From Paraflavitalea sp. CAU 1676 (GTDB lineage: Bacteria; Bacteroidota; Bacteroidia; Chitinophagales; Chitinophagaceae), in contig NZ_JARHUJ010000012.1 in the NCBI RefSeq assembly GCF_029223285.1, positions 186,001-250,000 of the forward strand: DNA of 64,000 nt, given 5' to 3'. Positions 44,832-52,953 of this stretch are shown here, one piece after another. Under the pieces are notes generated by a model. That model was not told where the DNA came from and did not search any database. It saw only the letters and a program-made list of their open reading frames with translations. Every line of letters begins with the position of its first letter. The stretch's first letter is position 1. The position numbers and the translations under genes were made by a program.

Positions 44832-45242
44832 GTTTAATAATTTGATGGTAGAATTTGTTCGGAAAATATTGTAATCTAACGGTTACGAACCGCTGGTAAC
44901 TAGAAAACAATATGCTCCATTTGACTATTGGACAGATGGTACTTTGAAGATGCTGCGTATCATGATAAGATCATAACTTATTCTTTACATATGTTGTCAA
45001 CTCGTTATTGTATTGTTATTATCCATTGTTATTTGAAATAGAAAGATTATATTTTTACTATTACGTTATAGCAATCACAGTAACCATTACCCATAAGTGT
45101 AGATAAAATGATGCGAATTGTTATCCTACTGTTATTGAGATGTTATGCCGGTTGGAATACAGTTTGAAATAGAATAGGTTGCAGCAGAAATTTGTCATGA
45201 AGCCTTATATTCTCATGTGTCATGTATAGTTCCTATAAAGGA
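44832..45242. promoter_or_regulatory. A/T-rich leader of the third SusC operon with repeated TTGTTAT-type motifs
   Basis: No gene is visible here. The stretch has several short GTTAT motifs on the plus strand: ATTGTTATT at 45012-45020 and 45025-45033, ATTGTTAT at 45117-45124, CTGTTATT at 45129-45136 and ATGTTATG at 45140-45147. A small inverted repeat CGGTT/AACCG lies at 44880-44892. The clusters are spaced by roughly one or more helical turns and could be regulator half-sites. The 17-base core and the CG-centred palindromes are absent. Confidence 0.4.
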
Positions 45243-45272
45243 AAAGGTCCCTGGTGTTTACCAGGGACCTTT
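45243..45272 (-). terminator. Intrinsic terminator of the GH36/propeller/lyase operon
   Basis: The 12-base arms AAAGGTCCCTGG and CCAGGGACCTTT enclose a 6-base loop. On the minus strand the stem runs into TTTTC. It lies 24 bases beyond the stop of the lyase-family gene. Confidence 0.9.
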
Positions 45273-45296
45273 ATTATTGCATGAAATCTTCAACAG

Positions 45297-46496
45297 TTAC
45301 CGGCTGTACACAAGTACCTCAGCTGGGTCTTTTATCTTGTCTGCCAATGCTTTGGCCCGGCTGCTGTAAACGGGTGCCGCCCACGCCCCGGCCGCCCGCG
45401 CCATCAGTAAGAACATATCGTTCTTATTATAAGGGTTGATCTGCTGGTACGGCCAGGCCTTTTCTCCAAAAGCATACGGTGTAAGCCAGTCCAGCGCCTT
45501 ACGCAGTCCTGCGCCTTTAGACGTAGTATGATCCCACAGGTTCACATTCACCCGCTTAGCCAGCGTGGCCAGCATAAACCAGGCCTGCAAATTATAGGTG
45601 CTATACCCCAGGGCGGTCGTACGCTCCAATTCCAACGGCTGCGATCCTTCGGCCGTCAACTGGCTGTCGAGCCTGACCTTACTTTCTTCCGCCAGCGCAC
45701 GGGCTTGCTCAGTTTTACCACAAAACAGCGCAAAATCAACGGCCTGTACATAAAACCAGGTGCCGTGATTGTTTTTCGCCGCATATTCTTCCTGGCCGTT
45801 CTTGCTGCTTAACATCCAGTCAAGGTAAGCATTGTACCATTGTTTCAGGCCCTGTTGATCTGTAGCCTTCCAGGAACCTGAACTACTCAATAAGATAGCA
45901 GCATCGGCAATCCCGGTAAGCGCAACAGTCTCAATGATGCCGATACCACGTCCATCATTGATGCCCGGAATCGCCTGTGCATAGTTCAGGTGCGGGTTCA
46001 TTTTCGTGGTTTCCTCCAGGAACCACACACGCAAAAGCGCCGCAGCCTTGGCAGCATATTTTTCTTCCCCGGTAAGGTACCAGGCCAGCGCCAGGGTATG
46101 GGTAGCTTGGTCCAGCTTGCCCAAATGGCTCCGGTCGGTGATCTTGTAGATCTCCGGGTTCCGCACGCCATCCCGGCGCATATAAGGGCGTCCATTCGGC
46201 TTCGAACTGTCGTACCAGAAATAAGGCGCCTGGCTCATGTAATCGTGCTTATTACCGCTCACTGGCGTAAAGGCCTTTTCCATCACAGAAACGGGCTTCA
46301 TCTCCAGTAACGCGTCTGCTTCTTTTACCAGGGCCTCTAATTGGGTCGATAATAGTTTGTCTTTTTTGGCAGATCCTTTAACCTTGGCCAGGTGGTTGCC
46401 ATCCATTAACAGTACGGAAGGGGTTTGAGAAAAAGCAGGCATGCCTATGAAAAAACCCACAAGCGCAAGCCACAGAACAGGAAGCAATCTATTCAT
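45297..46496 (-). CDS. Secreted alginate_lyase-family polysaccharide lyase (second copy)
   Basis: The 399-residue protein has a signal peptide (to about residue 23, PAFSQ). Motifs parallel the protein at 636: SGNKHDYMSQAPYFWYD, MNPHLNYAQAIPG, GRGIGIIET, AAKNNHGTWFYVQA and LGYSTYNLQAWFML. The NNHGTW motif marks the catalytic Asn/His region of this fold. Divergence from the first copy suggests a different substrate or cleavage mode. It is the last gene of an operon with GH36 and a beta-propeller, beginning 5 bases after the propeller stop. It would supply unsaturated ends for the GH88 or GH105 enzymes elsewhere in the window. Confidence 0.82.
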   Translation of the reverse strand: MNRLLPVLWLALVGFFIGMPAFSQTPSVLLMDGNHLAKVKGSAKKDKLLSTQLEALVKEADALLEMKPVSVMEKAFTPVSGNKHDYMSQAPYFWYDSSKPNGRPYMRRDGVRNPEIYKITDRSHLGKLDQATHTLALAWYLTGEEKYAAKAAALLRVWFLEETTKMNPHLNYAQAIPGINDGRGIGIIETVALTGIADAAILLSSSGSWKATDQQGLKQWYNAYLDWMLSSKNGQEEYAAKNNHGTWFYVQAVDFALFCGKTEQARALAEESKVRLDSQLTAEGSQPLELERTTALGYSTYNLQAWFMLATLAKRVNVNLWDHTTSKGAGLRKALDWLTPYAFGEKAWPYQQINPYNKNDMFLLMARAAGAWAAPVYSSRAKALADKIKDPAEVLVYSR

Positions 46497-46501
46497 TTTG
46501 A

Positions 46502-47323
46502 TTATTTAAGCTGGTAGGCCGCAATCGTCTTGGCAAAAAAGGTCGGTACATACACGATCTTTTTTACAGGGTCGTAACCTATGTCGGCAGTATTTCTTTT
46601 TTCAAGATGCGTATCGAGCAGGGTTTCCACTTTGCCATCGGCCTGCACATAGAAGATATACCCGGCCCAGGCAGTCACCAGGTAGTCGCCATTGCCGATC
46701 GGTTCAATGCCATCTGCCCCTTGCGGCAGGTCGGCAATTTTAGTGATCTCCTTTTGCGCGTTGGCCTTGAGGAATGATTTACCCGATCCGATGATCAGGT
46801 CATTACCCACCGCTTTAAGACCATTTAAGCCGGGCAGGTTCTCCAGGTACAGGTTCAGCACGCCGTTCTCTACTTTCCATACCTTGAACGATTTGGAGTC
46901 GGAAACATACACCACACCCTTGTCCGAAATAGTGATGTCGTTGAAGCCGCGAGCGCTGTCGTGCGTAATGCGCTGTTCGATCTTGCCACCGTTGATATCG
47001 ATCACTACCACCGAAGTATAGTCGGCAACATACAGCTTACCCTTAAAAGCGCCCATGCCTTTAGGGCAATGCAGGCCCATCACCCACGAAGAGTCATAGT
47101 CTTTGCCGTTGGTGCTCAGAACGCCAATGCCTCCTTTCCCATCCGCCTCCCAGGGCGCACCATCGATCAGACTTACCAATACTTTATTTTGTTTGGGAAG
47201 CAACAAGGCAGATTCCGGTACGGCAACGATCGAGTCCGTTTCCCATATCTTTTCCAGCGAATGTGATTGGGCCTGCGCACCGGCAGTGATCAGGCAAAAG
47301 ATAGCAGCTAAGGTTTTTTTCAT
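46502..47323 (-). CDS. Exported six-bladed beta-propeller protein (SMP-30/NHL-like)
   Basis: The 273-residue protein has a signal peptide (MKKTLAAIFCLITAGAQAQ). Repeated blades such as GKLYVADYTSVVVIDING, GVVYVSDSKSFKVWKVENG, GNDLIIGSGKSFLKANA and GYIFYVQADGKVETLL indicate a propeller of the SMP-30/gluconolactonase or NHL group. A lactonase role on an aldonolactone is possible, but I do not see an unambiguous catalytic metal-ligand set. It sits between an alpha-galactosidase and a lyase-family gene, 40 bases after the first and 5 bases before the second, so it is co-expressed with glycan breakdown. Confidence 0.75.
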   Translation of the reverse strand: MKKTLAAIFCLITAGAQAQSHSLEKIWETDSIVAVPESALLLPKQNKVLVSLIDGAPWEADGKGGIGVLSTNGKDYDSSWVMGLHCPKGMGAFKGKLYVADYTSVVVIDINGGKIEQRITHDSARGFNDITISDKGVVYVSDSKSFKVWKVENGVLNLYLENLPGLNGLKAVGNDLIIGSGKSFLKANAQKEITKIADLPQGADGIEPIGNGDYLVTAWAGYIFYVQADGKVETLLDTHLEKRNTADIGYDPVKKIVYVPTFFAKTIAAYQLK

Positions 47324-47363
47324 GATGCAAGGTGTTTAAAGTGAAGCTGAAAGATACTGCACA

Positions 47364-49511
47364 TTATTCTTCGGTCAGTTCAAAAATATTGCTACTCAAG
47401 GGAGTGATCCTGCCGGGCGCCAGGTTCAGTCCCACCTGCATCAGGTATTCACCCGTCAATACTTTATCGTTGTCGGGTTGGGCCGATTTTGTATCAGGCA
47501 GCAGGTTGATCTCGCGCAGGCGGTATTTCTTCTGCGGATCGAGTCCTTCCAGCTTTACCCGGCCAAAAATATCCTTGCGCCGCGTTTGTAATAAATAGTT
47601 GTAAAGGATCGCACGTTTCCGGTCGCCCGAAACATACATTAATACAGCCCTGGGTTCATCATAAGGCGAAACCAACCGGTAAAGATCCCCCTGCCAAACT
47701 ACATCACTAATGCGTTGATAGGTCTTTACCGCCTCGCGGCTAAAGGCCAGTTCCACCGGCGTGAAATTATTCACCCGGATATCATAACCCAGTTTGCCCA
47801 TCATCGCCACATCAGTGCGAAACTTGAGCGATTGTTGTTTGCCCATACTTGTTACGTGGGCCGAGATGGTATTCGATGGAAAGAAATAAGAATAGCCCCA
47901 TTGAATGAACACCCGCTCCAGGCCATCGGTATTATCACTCGGCCAAAACTCTGTAAAGTATTTCAGCGCACCATAATCGGTACGACCGCCGCCACCCGCG
48001 CACAGCATAATGGGTAAATGAGGGTATTTAATGCGAATGCGCTCCATTACCTTGTACAAACCGCGTGTATAGTCGATATATAGATGAGATTGTTTTTCTT
48101 TCAGGTAAGGAGAATAAGCATTCGTCATGCTGCGGTTGCAATCCCATTTAATGAAAGCAATGCCCGGGTTCTTCGTCATCATATCATTCACGATGTTGAA
48201 AACGAAGTCCTGCACCTGCGGGTTTACCAGGTCCAGCACCAGCTGGTTCCTGCCATAATGCTCTTCACGGTTGGGCAATTTCAGTATCCAGTCGGGATGT
48301 TGCCGGTAGAGATCACTCTTAGGATTCACCATCTCGGGCTCCAGCCAGATGCCGAATTGAATACCTTTCGCAGCAGCTTCCTTCACCAGGTAGCCCAACC
48401 CCGAGGGCAGTTTCTTCTTGTCTTCCTGCCAATCGCCCAGGCCGGCCTTGTCATCATTGCGTGGAAAGGAATTGCCAAACCAGCCATCATCCAGCAGAAA
48501 AAGGTCTACACCCAGTTTCTTCCCTTCATCAAACAACTCCACCAGCCGGTGCTCATCAAAGCTGGTGTGCGTGGCTTCCCAGTTATTCAATAAGGTGAGG
48601 CGGCGTTCTTTACCGTCCAATACGCCATAACTACGGGCCCAGCGATGCAGGTTGCGGCTGGCCTGGCCCTTGCCTTGATCGGTCCAGGTAAAAATGAAAG
48701 CAGGCGTAGTGAAGATTTCACCCGGAGCCGCATAGTATTCCGAAGCAAAAGGGTTGATGCCGCTGCGCATGCGCAGGCCATTGCGTTGGTCAACCTCAAA
48801 AGTATATTGGAAATTGCCGGTCCAGGCAAGTGTACCCGCAATGAGTTCGCCGGCTGTTTCGGTCGACTTCCCATTCAGCGAAAGCAGGAAAGCCTGCGTT
48901 TGGTAAAAGTTGGTGCGCGTGCCCAGTTTGCTTTCGATGGTCTTGATGCCATTCGTCAGCGGTTCTTCCACGATATTGACCTCCCGGGCCCAATCGCCAT
49001 GAAATTGCGTAAGCCAGTACGCGTCGGCATTGAAATGGAGCAGGGAAGAGGCATATTGGGTCATCATAACCGGCCTCTTTTCCCGGTGCTGGATCACCGC
49101 CCAGCTCTTGATCACATCACTGGCGCCAAAGGCTGCATAGTGAAGTGTTACCTCAACCGGGTAAACCGGGTCTTTCAACAACACCGAAGTTTCCGACACA
49201 TCGCCATTTTTGACAACGGAATGCGACACATACTTCAGCTCCAGAGATGCATTGCCATCGTTGTGCACCATCCTGAGGGCCGGTTCAAACTGGTTGTCCA
49301 TCCCCGCCGTTAAATAGGCTTCGCGCCCTCCGCCAGGGTAGGCGCCCGCCACCAGTTTCCTGCCCAGATACGATTGCAGTAAACGCTGGTTGCCGCCCAC
49401 CGTCAGCACCAGGGCTGTGTGGTCCGTCTCGATCACGATGGGTTGCACCTGGGCAGCAAGGTGGCAGGAGAGACATACAAACAAAACAAAAGGTAAAAGC
49501 CGCTTCAGCAT
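47364..49511 (-). CDS. GH36 alpha-galactosidase
   Basis: The start ATG 49511 gives MLKRLLPFVLFVCLSCHLAAQ, a signal peptide; the frame runs 15 codons further without one. The 715-residue protein has a GH36 N-terminal beta-supersandwich (about 25-280) and a barrel with LFLLDDGWFG, FGIWLEPEMVNP, AFIKWDCNRSM and FWPSDNTDGLERVFIQWG. By family analogy Asp457 (KWDCN) is the nucleophile and Asp526 (PSDNTD) the acid/base; the spacing of 69 is as expected. A C-terminal domain follows. It releases alpha-galactose from side chains and is the first gene of the minus-strand operon that ends at 45297. Confidence 0.95.
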   Translation of the reverse strand: MLKRLLPFVLFVCLSCHLAAQVQPIVIETDHTALVLTVGGNQRLLQSYLGRKLVAGAYPGGGREAYLTAGMDNQFEPALRMVHNDGNASLELKYVSHSVVKNGDVSETSVLLKDPVYPVEVTLHYAAFGASDVIKSWAVIQHREKRPVMMTQYASSLLHFNADAYWLTQFHGDWAREVNIVEEPLTNGIKTIESKLGTRTNFYQTQAFLLSLNGKSTETAGELIAGTLAWTGNFQYTFEVDQRNGLRMRSGINPFASEYYAAPGEIFTTPAFIFTWTDQGKGQASRNLHRWARSYGVLDGKERRLTLLNNWEATHTSFDEHRLVELFDEGKKLGVDLFLLDDGWFGNSFPRNDDKAGLGDWQEDKKKLPSGLGYLVKEAAAKGIQFGIWLEPEMVNPKSDLYRQHPDWILKLPNREEHYGRNQLVLDLVNPQVQDFVFNIVNDMMTKNPGIAFIKWDCNRSMTNAYSPYLKEKQSHLYIDYTRGLYKVMERIRIKYPHLPIMLCAGGGGRTDYGALKYFTEFWPSDNTDGLERVFIQWGYSYFFPSNTISAHVTSMGKQQSLKFRTDVAMMGKLGYDIRVNNFTPVELAFSREAVKTYQRISDVVWQGDLYRLVSPYDEPRAVLMYVSGDRKRAILYNYLLQTRRKDIFGRVKLEGLDPQKKYRLREINLLPDTKSAQPDNDKVLTGEYLMQVGLNLAPGRITPLSSNIFELTEE

Positions 49512-49610
49512 AGAATGGGGATTGATAAAAAGGAGCAAGTAAGCAACAACGTTCAATATATAGCTGCGTTGCCTTGGCTACCTATTCAATATAATTGGCC
49601 GGTCTCCTTA

Positions 49611-49665
49611 AAAAGCTCGCCCAAAAGTCTTGTGCCGCTGTATCGGCAGTTGAACTTTTGGGCGA
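49611..49665 (-). terminator. Large compound hairpin, terminator of the AraC gene
   Basis: The outer arms TCGCCCAAAAGT (49617-49628) and ACTTTTGGGCGA (49654-49665) are perfect. An inner stem TGCCG/CGGCA (49633-49637, 49644-49648) makes a branched structure. On the minus strand it is followed by GCTTTTTA. It lies between the AraC stop and the GH36 operon. Confidence 0.8.
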
Positions 49666-49786
49666 ATGAAAAAGCAGATCCTGGAATATAAATATCGAGA
49701 TCAATGATCGTTTCAACTGAACGGGCGTTAGTGGCGCAGGAGCCTTTTTGCTTTGCTCCCTCAAAACCGCCGGCCATTGCGGGTCA

Positions 49787-50653
49787 TCAGGCAATAAATT
49801 CCTTTTGATAGCTCAGCGGGCTCTTGCCGGTGATCATCTTGAAATACTTATGAAAGCTGGTGAAATTATTGAAACCGCTTTCGTAACAAAGTTGTTTGAT
49901 GCTCAGGTTGTTTTCGATGAGCAGCTTGCAAGCCTGGCCCACCCTGATCTCGATCAGGAATTGCGAATAGGTTTTGCGTGTTCTGGATTTGAAGTAGCGG
50001 CAAAAAGAATTGGGGCTGATGTTGGCCACCGCTGCGATCTCTTCCAGCTGGATCTTCCGTTTATAGTTTTTCAGGGAGTATTCGTAAATCGCATTCACCC
50101 GGTCGTTCTCCGCATCCACCAGGTCGTGTTTGAAACCGATGGAGGATAACGTGGAAAGTTGCTTGCAATCAGCTATGATGTTGAGCGCCTCCATCAGGAT
50201 GATGATGCGTTCGGAGCCGTCGGTCTTTAGAAGACGCTCCAGCAGTTCGGCCACCTGTTGCCGCGTTTTGCCGGTGATCTGCAAACCGCGCCGGGCCTTC
50301 TCCAGCACACTTTTGATGGCGATATTTTCTGGCAGGTGCAGGAATTGCTCGCCCCAGAAATTCTCGCAGAAATGCGCTACGCGGATATCGGCCTGCAGGC
50401 GCGTGTCCTCCTCGAAGAAAAGGTCGTCGAAACGCCAGTAGTGGGGCAGGTGCGCGCCTACCATCACGATATCGCCCGATTTGAACCGCTTGATGCTGTC
50501 GCCAATGAACTGGGTGCCTTCTCCCTTCTTGAAATGGATCAACTCAATCTCCGGATGGTAATGCCAGCGGTTATTGACGTAGGGAACAAGGTCACGGCGC
50601 ACGCTGAAAGAGTGGCGTGGCCCTGTCGATACTTTAAGTAGTTGCGGTCGCAT
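49787..50653 (-). CDS. AraC-family regulator with cupin N-terminal domain
   Basis: The 288-residue protein has an N-terminal cupin-like half (about 1-140: RWHYHPEIELIHFKKGEGTQFIGD, GDIVMVGAHLPHYW) and a C-terminal AraC DNA-binding domain (about 185-288: IQLEEIAAVANISPNSFCRYFKSRTRKTYSQFLIEIRV, GFNNFTSFHKYFKMITGKSPLSY). HYHPEIEL and LPHYW mark the sugar-binding cupin. It is transcribed divergently from uxaA-uxuA, with 593 bases between the starts that carry several palindromes, so it is a good candidate activator of uronate use. The effector is unknown; it ends at a strong terminator. Confidence 0.92.
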   Translation of the reverse strand: MRPQLLKVSTGPRHSFSVRRDLVPYVNNRWHYHPEIELIHFKKGEGTQFIGDSIKRFKSGDIVMVGAHLPHYWRFDDLFFEEDTRLQADIRVAHFCENFWGEQFLHLPENIAIKSVLEKARRGLQITGKTRQQVAELLERLLKTDGSERIIILMEALNIIADCKQLSTLSSIGFKHDLVDAENDRVNAIYEYSLKNYKRKIQLEEIAAVANISPNSFCRYFKSRTRKTYSQFLIEIRVGQACKLLIENNLSIKQLCYESGFNNFTSFHKYFKMITGKSPLSYQKEFIA

Positions 50654-51246
50654 GCAAGTGTTTATTTGAAGTTCAAGGTGATTTGTCGCTAGGTACAGTC
50701 CTGGAATAAGGCTTACAGAAAACGTTTTTTTCGGAAAAACAGGTCGTTTTTTCCGGAAAATATCCCGAAACTATTGCGGAGGAGAACCAAAAGAAGATCG
50801 ATGGGGAAGTGTCGGGAATACGCAGTATCCCGGCAAAATAGTATCCGCACCGCGGAGGGTGCGCAAGGAGCGTAGTTGCCCCTGTAATACGGTCGCGTCG
50901 GCCATCAGGCCCGGGCAGAAAACCATGGCAAGCAAATTTGAATGAACAGAAAATAGCATTTAGTAACCTGGTACAAATTGGATATTTTTTTTCAATGCAA
51001 CATCAACTGCAATGCACTTTATTTATGCAAACGTTTTCGAAAATCAGGACAGTTCAGGATGCTGGTTTTCGATGCGTAAGCCCAGGGTTGCCCATAATAA
51101 AAACAGGCGTAAACTCATTGAGAATGGGGCTCTTACACCAATGGCGATATGCCAATAAAGTTTACTAATTTGGCAACCGCATACAATTTTGATGACCCCT
51201 CCCTACATTTATTTGTAGTCAAGAATTTTGGTACTTAAATCACGAT
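50654..51246. promoter_or_regulatory. 593-base divergent control region of araC-type and uxaA genes
   Basis: I see no gene here. CG-centred palindromes are AAAACGTTTT (50719-50728), TTTTCCGGAAAA (50749-50760) and AAACGTTT (51029-51036, extended as CAAACGTTTTCGA). The 17-base core of the shared element occurs inverted at 51043-51059 (ATCAGGACAGTTCAGGA), 6 bases from the third palindrome. A TATGCCAA motif lies at 51148-51155 and TTTGGCA at 51170-51176. It is therefore a dense cluster of candidate operators, several shared with other carbohydrate promoters in the window. Confidence 0.6.
51043..51059 (-). promoter_or_regulatory. Shared 17-base core, copy C (inverted)
   Basis: Read on the minus strand this is TCCTGAACTGTCCTGAT, identical to the cores at 11069-11085 and 18443-18459. 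It lies 187 bases before the uxaA ATG and adjacent to an AAACGTTT palindrome. The wider 54-base context is not conserved here. Confidence 0.65.
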
Positions 51247-52905
51247 ATGGAACATACACACAAATACCTCCAGATACACCCTGGCGATAATGTACTGGTG
51301 GCTTTACAGGACTTACCCAAAGGCACACTGATCCAATTGAACAACCAGCAGTTTCCCCTTACCGACCCTGTAGCAGGCAAGCACAAGTTTTCGCTTCAAC
51401 CACTCAATCCCGGTGATAATATCTATATGTATGGAGTGCTCGTGGGCAAGGCAGATACCGCCATCCCACAGGGAGCTGCCATCACCACGAAGAATATTCA
51501 TCATGCCGCAGAAGATTTTACCCTCGGCCAGCGCCGGCTCAACTGGCAGCAGCCCGAAGTGACAAAGTGGAAGAACAAGACCTTTATGGGCTACCACCGT
51601 GCCGACGGCAGCGTAGGCACCGCCAATTACTGGATCGTGATCCCCCTCGTATTTTGTGAAAACAGGAACGTGGAAGTATTGAAAGAAGCACTCGTTGATA
51701 AGCTCGGATACAGCAAAACCAAGGCATTCGAAGCCGATGTAGAGACACTCGTGGACCTCTACCGGAATGGAGGCGCAGCAGCCGATATTCTCGAAGCGCC
51801 CATCGAAGAGGTGTTTACCGAACAGGCCGCCCATCGCGTATTCCCCCATGTAGACGGTATCAAATTCCTGAACCACGATATGGGTTGCGGCGGCACGCGC
51901 CTCGATGCACATTCGCTCTGCGGCTTGCTGGCCGGGTATATCACCCATCCCAATGTGGCAGGCGCCACCGTGCTTAGCCTCGGCTGTCAGCACGCACAGG
52001 CCTCCATATTGAAAGATGAGATCATGAAACGTGATCCCGGCTTCAATAAGCCCCTCATTGTGCTGGAGCAGCAAAAAGAAGGTACGGAGCAACAATTGCT
52101 CAAGAAGGCCATCAAACAAACCTTTGCCGGCCTCATGCAGGCCAATGAGATCAAGCGCCAGCCCGCCCCTTTATCCAAATTGTGCATTGGTCTTGAATGC
52201 GGTGGCTCCGATGGCTTCTCCGGCATCTCTGCCAACCCCGCATTGGGTTATGTATCCGATATACTCGTTGCACTGGGTGGATCAGTGATCCTCTCTGAGT
52301 TTCCTGAGCTCTGCGGCGTTGAGCAGGAGCTAAGTGATCGTTGCGTGGACGAAGTAACCGCCCTGAAGTTTATGGATCTCATGCGCGTGTACAATGCCAA
52401 AGCTGAAGCCGATGGATCGGGCTTCTATGCCAACCCGTCGCCCGGTAATATCCGCGATGGCCTGATCACCGATGCTATCAAGTCGGCCGGCGCTGCCAAG
52501 AAGGGAGGCACCTCACCAGTAACGGCCGTGCTCGATTATCCCGAGCGCGTAACCAAACCCGGACTTAATTTGCTGTGCACCCCTGGTAATGATGTGGAGA
52601 GTACTACAGCTGAAGTAGGTTCAGGTGCCAACATTGTACTCTTTACAACAGGCCTGGGCACACCCACCGGCAATCCTATTGCACCGGTCGTTAAGCTGTC
52701 TACGAATTCGAAAACGTTTTCGAAGATGCCAGATATACTCGATATCAATTGCGGCACCATCATAGAAGGAACGGAAACGATTCCGGAAGCAGCCGACCGC
52801 ATCATGAACTATGTAATTGAAGTGGCCAGCGGCAACGTGCAGCCCAAGGCGGTATTGTTGGGGCAGGATGATTTTATTCCGTGGAGAAGAGGAGTAAGTT
52901 TATAA
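51247..52905 (+). CDS. uxaA: Altronate dehydratase (UxaA)
   Basis: The 552-residue protein has an N-terminal SAF domain (about 1-90) joined to the large altronate/galactarate dehydratase domain: MGYHRADGSVGTANYWIVIP, NHDMGCGGTRLDA, LSLGCQHAQAS, GLECGGSDGFSGISANPALG, EFPELCGVEQEL and TTGLGTPTGNPIAPVVK. It dehydrates D-altronate to 2-keto-3-deoxygluconate in the cytoplasm, an intermediate of galacturonate breakdown. It is followed after 48 bases by uxuA. The gene contains an 18-base palindrome (52707-52724) described separately. Other genes of the pathway (uxaC, uxaB, uxuB, kdgK, kdgA) are not in this window. Confidence 0.95.
   Translation: MEHTHKYLQIHPGDNVLVALQDLPKGTLIQLNNQQFPLTDPVAGKHKFSLQPLNPGDNIYMYGVLVGKADTAIPQGAAITTKNIHHAAEDFTLGQRRLNWQQPEVTKWKNKTFMGYHRADGSVGTANYWIVIPLVFCENRNVEVLKEALVDKLGYSKTKAFEADVETLVDLYRNGGAAADILEAPIEEVFTEQAAHRVFPHVDGIKFLNHDMGCGGTRLDAHSLCGLLAGYITHPNVAGATVLSLGCQHAQASILKDEIMKRDPGFNKPLIVLEQQKEGTEQQLLKKAIKQTFAGLMQANEIKRQPAPLSKLCIGLECGGSDGFSGISANPALGYVSDILVALGGSVILSEFPELCGVEQELSDRCVDEVTALKFMDLMRVYNAKAEADGSGFYANPSPGNIRDGLITDAIKSAGAAKKGGTSPVTAVLDYPERVTKPGLNLLCTPGNDVESTTAEVGSGANIVLFTTGLGTPTGNPIAPVVKLSTNSKTFSKMPDILDINCGTIIEGTETIPEAADRIMNYVIEVASGNVQPKAVLLGQDDFIPWRRGVSL
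52707..52724. promoter_or_regulatory. 18-bp perfect palindrome inside uxaA
   Basis: TTCGAAAACGTTTTCGAA is fully self-complementary and coding (within the stretch Asn-Ser-Lys-Thr-Phe-Ser-Lys). Its core AAAACGTTTT is the same as at 50719-50728. A LacI-type regulator site inside the gene, acting as roadblock or auxiliary operator, is possible. A chance palindrome of this length in a gene is unlikely but not impossible. Confidence 0.4.
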
Positions 52906-52953
52906 GACAACTATTAACTTCGCCCCTCAAACAACAAACAATATCATCATTAC

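Noticed and set aside
50771-51168. Short open frames in the araC-uxaA gap
   Set aside because: They lack ribosome sites, conserved motifs and coherent composition, and overlap candidate operators.
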